The position numbers and the translations under genes were made by a program. DNA of 5,245 nucleotides from positions 1-5,245 of the forward strand of contig JAJYJL010000724.1 in the NCBI GenBank assembly GCA_021789565.1, read 5' to 3'. The notes under the pieces are model-generated. The model had not been told where the DNA came from. It made no database searches and saw only the letters and a program-made list of their open reading frames with translations. The DNA is from Acidobacteriota bacterium (lineage in GTDB: Bacteria > Acidobacteriota > Terriglobia > UBA7540). Each line of letters opens with the position of its first letter. The first letter of the stretch is position 1. This document shows positions 1-5,245 of this stretch, piece by piece.

Positions 1-1
1 A

Positions 2-1474
2 CACTAAGATGGCCAGTGAGTTCCTGATGGGCTTGCCAAAAGTTTCGTAAGGCCGAATCCGCTCCATCTCATCGCGAACTTTGGCATAGGCGCGCAGAGT
101 GTCGGGGAAGCGAGAAAGGTTCATGCCGTAAACAAAGGACCAACTATCGATGACCGGAGGCATGTACCAAAAAACTCCGATAAGGCGGACGTTATATGAA
201 AGGCCGCGATAAAGCAGATTGGTGACCTCATAGGACAGGAAGTGTTCGGTCAAAACTGTTAGGGGCTCTATTCCTTTATTGATGCCAAATTCCGTGAGCG
301 CGATTGGGTGCCCGGAAGACGATAGGATTGAGCCCAATCCGGATAGCATCCCCATACGATTCGTGACGGCTTCGCCGGCTTTGTTGACATAGGCGTTGGG
401 ATAGAAGCTGATCCCCGCGTAGTCGGTCGTGATATCGGCGATGTAGCTGATGTCCCCGCGCGGGCCAGTGAAATCGTAGGTCTGAAAGCGCGTGCTGAGC
501 CTCCAACGCGCGAACTTGCGATGGTTGATGCTGTTCAGTTTTCCCTGGTAATAGTATGAGACCAACCAAGCGCGAAAGCGGTCAGCCCAGGCAAGCATGA
601 CGGGATGAGGATTGCTTATCTCCACTTCGTCGAAGCTCTTGTAGGATGCGCCTAAGACCTGATTAAGCTTTTCGACGCTTCCGTACGCTTGCTGCAGTTG
701 TCGGCGAAATAAGGCGAGGCTGTAAGGATTACCACCAAAATCAGGAACCTCGAGGCCCGGTTCGTTCTCAGGCTCAACGCCAACAATAAGCTCTTCTTGG
801 TAGAGTCCCAGGGCGCTCGTCAGGTCGGCAAACTTTGTTTGCACCGTAAAAAGCTCGGGGTTTGCAAGACAAGCAATTCCCTTCCCCTTACCGCCGCTCC
901 CATCTTCGGTTGAAGCTTCAGGCACCTTGCCATCCACCGTGAGCTCAGACCAATGCGGCACCTTCTCGTACCATGCCGGCCCTGTATTGGCGCCCGTGTT
1001 AACCATAAAACCTTCGCTCATGACCATCTGAAATTGATTTTCACGGTAGGTTCTGAGGATCCCCGCGAACTGACCTCTTACCAGGGCAATCCACTGTTTG
1101 ATCTCAGCAGGATCGTCTTTAATCACATCCGGCCATTCAAATCGCGGCCAGGATCGAAACCCGAAAAGTGCGTGGGTTATCAGCGGATCGAGATATCTCT
1201 TAATATGCTGAAACTCTTTCGACCAATCGCCTATTCCGTCAACCTCAGTCGCGATGTCCGTCCCATCCGCATGCTTATTTGTCGTCCCCTTGAAACCCCC
1301 GAAGTAGGTTGTGGCAAAAACTGGGCGATAATTTGTGACTTCATTGAGATCAAATGCGGACGTGGAGCTCGACGAATTAGTGGCCCTTTGAGTTGCCGAT
1401 TTAACAAGCCCACTGCCAACGCCAGCGACAACCGAAGTCTTAAGAAAGTCGCGTCTCGATGGATTGCTCCCCAT
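2..1474 (-). CDS. Tat-exported GH42-like (clan GH-A) glycoside hydrolase, 3' end beyond the window
   Basis: The frame runs 491 codons without a stop from the ATG at 1474 to the left edge, so the C-terminus is missing. The start is supported by AGGAGG six bases upstream. The N-terminus MGSNPSRRDFLKTSVVAGVG is a clear Tat signal (twin arginines 7-8, then a hydrophobic stretch), so the enzyme should be exported folded. The catalytic domain follows. An N-E-P motif at 237-239, after a VGVEPE strand, fits the clan GH-A acid/base (E238). T-E-F-G at 394-397 fits the nucleophile strand (E395), 157 residues later, a normal clan spacing. The segment after N-E-P (QLQQAYGSVEKLNQ, then YKSFDEV) resembles the loop in GH42 beta-galactosidases. 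The last visible residues, PIRNSLAILV, would suit the start of a GH42-type trimerisation domain. A beta-galactosidase-like activity on plant or microbial glycans is inferred; GH5-like or uncharacterised GH-A families remain possible. Confidence 0.82.
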   Translation of the reverse strand, partial: MGSNPSRRDFLKTSVVAGVGSGLVKSATQRATNSSSSTSAFDLNEVTNYRPVFATTYFGGFKGTTNKHADGTDIATEVDGIGDWSKEFQHIKRYLDPLITHALFGFRSWPRFEWPDVIKDDPAEIKQWIALVRGQFAGILRTYRENQFQMVMSEGFMVNTGANTGPAWYEKVPHWSELTVDGKVPEASTEDGSGGKGKGIACLANPELFTVQTKFADLTSALGLYQEELIVGVEPENEPGLEVPDFGGNPYSLALFRRQLQQAYGSVEKLNQVLGASYKSFDEVEISNPHPVMLAWADRFRAWLVSYYYQGKLNSINHRKFARWRLSTRFQTYDFTGPRGDISYIADITTDYAGISFYPNAYVNKAGEAVTNRMGMLSGLGSILSSSGHPIALTEFGINKGIEPLTVLTEHFLSYEVTNLLYRGLSYNVRLIGVFWYMPPVIDSWSFVYGMNLSRFPDTLRAYAKVRDEMERIRPYETFGKPIRNSLAILV

Positions 1475-1480
1475 CCCCAC

Positions 1481-1486
1481 CCTCCT
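1481..1486 (-). promoter_or_regulatory. Shine-Dalgarno of the GH42-like gene
   Basis: The minus strand reads AGGAGG, six bases before the ATG at 1474. It is a near-perfect anti-16S match and fixes the start of the Tat-signal protein. It lies in the 47-base gap after the TGA of the upstream remnant (1522-1524). This gene could therefore be translated efficiently even though the preceding gene is broken. Confidence 0.8.
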
Positions 1487-1521
1487 GGTGAATTCAGGTT
1501 AACGCCAGTCCTGGCCGAAGA

Positions 1522-1745
1522 TCATTTGGCCTCAAGGACTTCATTTCTACGCAGCACCGTTTGCCCCTCGTTTTCAGGTATGACGACCTTGCCACCTGAT
1601 TCCTTGAGCGTTTCCGGATCGCCAGAACGCGTAGCGAAGAGCCAAATGCCGTTCACCGAAAACCGGCGCGAATTTATGATCGCACTGAAATTTGACCTGC
1701 CCGAGTTCTTGTACCACTCGGAACGAGAGAGTTTACACTCCATGA
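1522..1745 (-). pseudogene. Unidentified C-terminal gene fragment
   Basis: A frame ending at TGA 1522-1524 encodes about 70 residues that look like a genuine protein tail rather than noise: LSRSEWYKNSGRSNFSA, then RRFSVNGIWLFATRSGDPETL, then a VVIPENEGQTVLRRNEVLEAK ending. I do not recognise the family. The beta-strand-like pattern suggests the end of a secreted enzyme or its accessory domain. It has no credible start or ribosome binding site of its own; the frame opens with GTG at 1761, inside the end of the neighbouring hexosaminidase-like remnant. It could be the real C-terminus of that gene after an internal deletion, or the tail of another gene joined there. It ends 47 bases before the GH42-like start, consistent with a former operon. 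Confidence 0.45.
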
Positions 1746-2170
1746 ACCGACTCATACACACCCCACAGCTTCGCTACCGGACTGTCACCTCCAATTACCA
1801 GCGCAGGCTTCCCATCCAGCCGCGTCCGTTTCAACACGATCCCTTGGTCGCTCACTTTGGGCCAACCGCTCATTCCCAGCGCACGCAACACCGCAGGAAT
1901 GTTTGCCGGACTTCCCACCAGCAGCGTGACTCCTGAGGGGTGATCAAATTCACGACAGGCTCAGTATGAATTCCGTGAAGCTTCCGTAAGTATCCGCACA
2001 ACAGCTCTGCGACATAACGCTCGATTTTAGGCGCGTGTCCGCCAACTATCATTGCCACGCCCCCGGCCTGCCGCTACTCCCCTCACTTCAGAACACGCCA
2101 AGCCCCCAAGCGCTGCGAAGACCAAGCCAGAGATCAAGGCCCGCGACACCGATCGAGCAAACACAGACAT
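1733..2170 (-). pseudogene. Broken hexosaminidase / alpha-glucuronidase-type N-terminal domain with Sec signal peptide
   Basis: ATG 2170 begins MSVFARSVSRALISGLVFAA followed by LGGLACSEV, a Sec-type signal peptide; LGGLAC is not a good lipobox. After an extra G in the G-run complementary to 2060-2064, the protein continues one frame over (from 2058) as VGGHAPKIERYVAELLCGYL and onwards to LITPQES. A missing base near 1928-1929 returns it to the first frame: TLLVGSPANIPAVLRAL, GWPKVSDQGIVLKR, GKPALVIGGDSPVAKLWGVY, then stop at 1733-1735. The assembled order (strand-helix 'APKIERYVAELL', 'LLVGSP', 'SDQGIVLKR', 'IGGDSPVAKLWGVYE') is that of the non-catalytic N-terminal domain of GH20, GH67 and related proteins. 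The catalytic barrel is absent, so no activity is expected. A weak AGGA lies 13 bases before the ATG; the gene begins 56 bases after the upstream stop. Confidence 0.7.
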
Positions 2171-2226
2171 CCTCTTAATAATTTCCTGCGGTCTCAATCG
2201 CACAGCCTCACGAGCACTTCCGTCAC

Positions 2227-3930
2227 CTACACCGTAGGGCATGCGCAATCTGCTCCGGCTTCGTCGTTCTCCGACACACCCTTCACGTCCAGTCTTGCTT
2301 GGTCAATCTGAGGAGGATTAGCGGTTCTCTCCCAATGCTCTGCCAACGCTGCTTCGATCAGATTCTCCCCCGCATGAAAGAGTTTCGCTGGCGGGCTGAA
2401 TTCCAGCCATAAACCTTTGTCCTTTTGTCCCGGTTGAGTGAAGTCAATAGCTTCACCCACTCCACGGCCATTCACCTTTACGGTAAACCCTTGCGCCCTC
2501 GTCAGCCCCTTAACATGCAACCGCAGCCTCAGCGTTCCGTCCCGCATTCCTTCTGCATCTTTTTGGCCCGGGCCTTCGCCTAACATTAAAGGGATTGCTT
2601 CCGACCCACCCTCACTAACCGGAACAACCGGTCGGTGTTCGAGGCTCACGCTACGCACATCCCAAAGAAGATTGCTTACATTGCGCTGTGAGGGCAGATA
2701 GTCCCACACATAGGACCTGCTCATCGTTCGGAGTTGCTTCGCGTCGCCAACCTCCCGCCATAACGGCAAGGTAGGATCGAAAACGTTGTACATATACATT
2801 CCATCCGCGCCTTCCCAATATCGGAACAATGCATCGCCACGATACATCGGGAAATCAGGTGCAGTAATCGCGTCCCCCGTGGCATTCTTATAGTCATAAT
2901 TGGCCAACCACGGATACACCGGAACTCCGTAGCGATGGCCCAGATCAATCACTCCCTTCATCGGCATCGTCATGGGCGCAAATGGACCAGCAGTGAGGAT
3001 ATCGATCAGACCCTCTTGCAGCCAGGCCTCAACGTCAAGTCCGACAAACCGGGAGAGCGTGCTGTTAAAAGGGATGAGTGCGTCCACCAGAAACGGACGA
3101 CCTCTCTTCAAGCCTTCTTCCTCCGTCATTCTACGAATTTGCCTGACCATCTCCGTTATCATTTCATTCTGCTCCGGCGTCGTCGGCTTCCCTTCCAATG
3201 TCGAGCGGAAGTAGATCGCGGCGCGCACGAACTGTAGCTCGATTCCGTCAACATCATAGCTCTGGCAAATCTCGCGCAACGCATCCACCGTCATCTTGCG
3301 GATCATAGGCAGTTCGTAATTCCAGTTCGGTCCGAAAGACCGAACATCGGGAAACTTGTACTTCTGAGATTCCTCCAGCGAGGACAACATGTACTCCGGG
3401 TGCTTCTCGGTGATATTCCAAAATACAGGTGGATTGTAAAACATGCTGTCAGTCACGTTCATGCGATTCGCATAGAGAATCTCCATGTCACGCTGCCGAC
3501 ACGTGTCAATCATCACTTCCAGAGCGTCCTTGCCATAGTTCTTAAGAAGCTGGCGCAGGTTCTTGAAAGCAGGCGCTGCGGTCGGATCAGCACATGCGTA
3601 AAGCTTGGAGTAGGGATTGTCGCTTAGATAAAGCTTTAGTCCATTGTCGGCGTAGTATGAGATGGAATCAACCTGTGAGCCCAGCAGCGCGGTTGTGCGC
3701 ACTTTTAGTAACCCTTCTGGCGTATCCGCCCCCGGGTGACTCAGTTCATCTCCATCGTTATAAAAAATGATCCGGCGCCGCCGATGAGCCAGCTTCCGTC
3801 GCTCTGCTCGAAGCTCGGCAAGCGTCATACCTTTCGCACTCATCGGAAACAGTTCACCAGCGACTAGGGTCGCGGCGACAGTTATTCCAGATTTTTTGAT
3901 GAACGTTCTACGATTGCATGATTCATCCAT
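2227..3930 (-). CDS. Tat-exported GH10-like TIM-barrel protein, putative glycoside hydrolase
   Basis: A complete gene. I prefer ATG 3930 (567 residues) because GAGG lies 10 bases upstream; a GTG at 3939 is in frame but sits one base from that site. Residues 6-13 (NRRTFIKK) and the hydrophobic run after them form a Tat signal. From about residue 52 the protein resembles the GH10-like / YngK-type hydrolase families of environmental bacteria: RRIIFYNDGDE, then ILYANRMN near 151-158, KHPEYML, DVDGIELQF at 226-234, MTEEEGLKRGRP, and GVPVYPWL at 335-342. The barrel seems to end near 420. Residues about 430-550 form a beta-rich domain (TLRLRLHVKGL, FTVKVNGRGV, LWLEFSPPAKLFHAGENLIE) typical of a C-terminal carbohydrate-associated sandwich. 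The substrate is unknown. Relatives I recall have an acidic residue where Gln233 stands, so altered or lost activity is possible. The neighbours suggest a role in glycan breakdown. Confidence 0.8.
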   Translation of the reverse strand: MDESCNRRTFIKKSGITVAATLVAGELFPMSAKGMTLAELRAERRKLAHRRRRIIFYNDGDELSHPGADTPEGLLKVRTTALLGSQVDSISYYADNGLKLYLSDNPYSKLYACADPTAAPAFKNLRQLLKNYGKDALEVMIDTCRQRDMEILYANRMNVTDSMFYNPPVFWNITEKHPEYMLSSLEESQKYKFPDVRSFGPNWNYELPMIRKMTVDALREICQSYDVDGIELQFVRAAIYFRSTLEGKPTTPEQNEMITEMVRQIRRMTEEEGLKRGRPFLVDALIPFNSTLSRFVGLDVEAWLQEGLIDILTAGPFAPMTMPMKGVIDLGHRYGVPVYPWLANYDYKNATGDAITAPDFPMYRGDALFRYWEGADGMYMYNVFDPTLPLWREVGDAKQLRTMSRSYVWDYLPSQRNVSNLLWDVRSVSLEHRPVVPVSEGGSEAIPLMLGEGPGQKDAEGMRDGTLRLRLHVKGLTRAQGFTVKVNGRGVGEAIDFTQPGQKDKGLWLEFSPPAKLFHAGENLIEAALAEHWERTANPPQIDQARLDVKGVSENDEAGADCACPTV

Positions 3931-3940
3931 ATCGCTCACA

Positions 3941-3944
3941 CCTC
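3941..3944 (-). promoter_or_regulatory. Ribosome binding site deciding the GH10-like start
   Basis: GAGG on the minus strand lies 10 bases before ATG 3930 but only one base before the alternative GTG 3939, so it favours the ATG. The remaining gap up to the sialidase stop (3945-4081) shows no convincing promoter or terminator hairpin. Confidence 0.5.
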
Positions 3945-4081
3945 AAACGGATTAACACCTTTCCTAATGCTTCAATAAGCAGCTTCTACCGAACGTGGGC
4001 CCTCGGGCTCCGGCGATGGACACAGCCTTTCTTCGGATCGGCACTCTCAAACGGAAACTAGAACCGGAATAGGAGTAATCT

Positions 4082-4939
4082 CTATTTGTTTTCGTAAAAC
4101 CATGAGATGGGCAGCCCCCGAAACTTCAACGAGTCACCGGGCGGGAGCAGAGGTCGGCTGACGTTGTACGTGACCACCGCTTTGTCCGCGTCAAACAGCA
4201 AGCTTGGATACTCAGCCACTCGGATGCCTGTCTCATTCATGTCGAGTTGTCGCATCTTCTCGGCTCTTGCCTCTTTGGAAAAGATTGGTCAATGTCCGGG
4301 AGGCGGCGTCGGCCCTCCTTCTTCCGTCGGAATATAGGTGCGGTCATTGAGTGACTCCAAGTTGCGCCGGCGACGCCACGTCTTCCCTCCTTCCGAGGAT
4401 ACGACCGCCGTCAAGCGATGCCTCGCAAACCCCAATTCGGATTCCTCCAAGCTCACCTGGTTCCACAACAGCAGCAGGTCATTACTCCCCGGCAGGCGTT
4501 TTAAGCTGGTCGGCGAACTACTGGCCGGCAGACCCGTCGAAGCCGGCCGGCTCCAGGTCCCTCGCCCATCCTCCGAGTGGCACTGATAAACAAATCCCAT
4601 GGTTGTCCGCGACGTCATCAGCAGGCCGCCGTCGGAGCGTTCCGCTACCGAGGGTTCACTCAGTCCGCCCATCCTCCCGGTTCGTCCACCTTCAGACAAA
4701 CGCGAAAGCGGCTGGGAAACCAAAGTCTTGCCGTCATCATCGCTCAACAGCGGCTGGACGAACTGAGGATCTGCACTATAGGGCGAGAGCCCATGATAGT
4801 TAGCGAGTAGCAACCGACCCGTGGACAGCCGGCTGGCGTTGTCATTCAACAGCACCTGCGAGGCCCCACCCGGCGTGGTGATGTTCCGCTCTTCCGACCA
4901 CGTTTTCCTCTCGTCTTGGGAAGTCCGCATCATCTGCAC
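4082..4939 (-). pseudogene. BNR/Asp-box sialidase-like gene, 5'-truncated and interrupted by TGA
   Basis: The reading from 4939 encodes 216 residues of a sialidase-like beta-propeller (exo-sialidase / BNR_2 type). Seen are MMRTSQDERKTWSEERNIT, GGASQVLLNDNASRLSTGRL, LSEPSVAERSDGGLLMTSRT and four Asp-box-like repeats near residues 7-14, 66-73, 122-129 and 181-188. A TGA at 4289-4291 ends the frame. The same frame then continues with homologous-looking sequence (EKMRQLDMNETGIRVAEYPS, then LLFDADKAVVTYNVSRPLLP and FRGLPISWFYENK) to TAG 4082-4084, so a single nonsense codon splits the body from the C-terminus. The N-terminal blades and signal peptide are missing; a TAA lies just upstream in frame and the 5' side turns into another gene. 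GTG 4939 has no good Shine-Dalgarno. An intact relative would hydrolyse terminal sialic acids or related sugars outside the cytoplasm; this copy is probably inactive. Confidence 0.75.
4925..4937 (-). other. Gene-fusion junction with possible 13-base shared sequence
   Basis: The minus-strand bases GCAGATGATGCGG make sense in two frames. In one they encode A-D-D-A plus the first two bases of a Gly codon, continuing the P-loop reading VLIYGADDA(G). In the other they encode Q-M-M-R, the expected lead-in of the sialidase blade MMRTSxD..KTW. Upstream only the first frame looks like protein; downstream only the second does. This fits a join through short homology between two genes, or an assembly join at a shared k-mer. 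Confidence 0.5.
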
Positions 4940-5243
4940 CGTAGATTAGTACTCGCCTGTAGGTCCGTATGAAAGTTACAAGTTCTTCTCCCCCAACTCT
5001 CGCGGTCGCCTTTGGCTTTCCAACCAAGAGTCTGCGTATGGCACGATGACGGAGATCGGGGTAGACGAAAAGGTCCCGCAGTCGCAGCTCGCGATTGGGT
5101 GGTGTGCATCGAGGATGCTTAAATCCTGCTCCCACGGACTGGAGCTCATCTCGGAACTCGGATGAAAGCTCAAACGGGCTTGCGGGCCGAGCCCTATTGC
5201 GAGCTAGCGGGGAATCTCCATGTTGAGTTTCCGTGTAGCGCTG
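4926..5243 (-). pseudogene. Probable fragment of a P-loop NTPase, cut inside Walker A
   Basis: An uninterrupted frame enters from the right edge and gives 106 codons before losing its character. Visible blocks are PFELSSEFRDELQSVGAGF (residues 23-41), RELRLRDLFVYPDLRHRAI (51-69), ARVGGEELVTFIRT (81-94) and YRRVLIYGADDA (95-106). The last block looks like the first strand and opening of a Walker A motif (expected G-A-D-D-A-G-K-T/S), but G-K-T never arrives because the sequence passes into the sialidase. From memory, a DLFVYPDL block before RVLIYGADDAGKT is typical of large STAND-like NTPases, some fused to calcineurin-like metallophosphoesterases. That family link, and any signalling or defence role, is inference. 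Without the P-loop lysine the product cannot bind nucleotide normally. The rest of the frame runs to a stop at 4842 as read-through of the sialidase in the wrong frame. I see no other gene in 4940-5245. Confidence 0.45.
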
Positions 5244-5245
5244 CC

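Noticed and set aside
953..1936. A 327-codon open frame on the plus strand
   Set aside because: It is antisense to the GH42-like gene and the hexosaminidase-like remnant, both with family-like minus-strand protein. Its own translation is Pro/Arg/Ser-rich with no recognisable domain or signal.
2935..3237. Plus-strand frames of 80-100 codons inside the GH10-like gene
   Set aside because: They lie wholly antisense to an intact, well-supported gene and show no domain.
3955..3985. TTGAAG ... TTAATC on the minus strand as a promoter for the GH10-like gene
   Set aside because: The spacing is only about 14 bases and both boxes are poor; indistinguishable from chance.
3985..4020. GC-rich stretch around GGGCCCTCGGGCTC, considered as a terminator hairpin after the sialidase
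   Set aside because: The best pairing leaves a two-base loop and there is no T-run after it on either strand.
4351..4803. A 150-codon plus-strand frame (and two overlapping shorter ones)
   Set aside because: These are mirror frames of the GC-rich sialidase remnant; low-complexity Ser/Pro/Arg composition and no motif.
4976..5173. Minus-strand 65-codon frame starting with TTG
   Set aside because: It overlaps the P-loop-like frame, whose motif blocks are far more protein-like; no ribosome binding site or family match.

Overview
The window looks like a piece of a secreted carbohydrate-degradation cluster from a heterotrophic bacterium. Every gene I can support lies on the minus strand. Two large reading frames carry twin-arginine (Tat) export signals. 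They sit next to remnants of enzyme types (sialidase-like, hexosaminidase/alpha-glucuronidase N-terminal-like) that are common in Verrucomicrobiota, Planctomycetota and Acidobacteriota. That lineage guess is inferred from gene style only; no rRNA or marker gene is present.

Layout in the direction of transcription (right to left). (1) From the right edge to about 4926, a reading frame enters the window and ends in what looks like the start of a P-loop (Walker A) of an NTPase. (2) At 4925-4937 it runs into the 3' two thirds of a BNR/Asp-box sialidase in another frame. The sialidase has lost its start, carries an in-frame TGA at 4289-4291, and continues recognisably to a TAG at 4082. (3) A complete gene (3930-2227) encodes a Tat-exported, GH10-like TIM-barrel protein with a C-terminal beta-rich domain. 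(4) From 2170 to about 1735 is a broken gene: a Sec signal peptide followed by a GH20/GH67-type N-terminal non-catalytic domain, hit by two opposite single-base frameshifts and cut off. It abuts an unidentified C-terminal fragment in a different frame (about 1745-1522). (5) From 1474 past the left edge is a Tat-exported clan GH-A hydrolase resembling GH42 beta-galactosidases. Its 491 visible codons are uninterrupted, and it has a strong Shine-Dalgarno sequence.

The pattern is a mosaic: two intact Tat-dependent enzymes alternate with enzyme remnants broken by frameshifts, a nonsense codon and abrupt joins. If real, it is a glycan-use island in decay or rebuilt by recombination. Assembly chimerism or indel errors are the main alternative, although two long uninterrupted frames argue against generally poor sequence quality. 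I found no RNA gene, CRISPR array, insertion sequence, or convincing promoter or terminator. The only stretch over 300 bases without an intact gene is the right end, described under the P-loop fragment.
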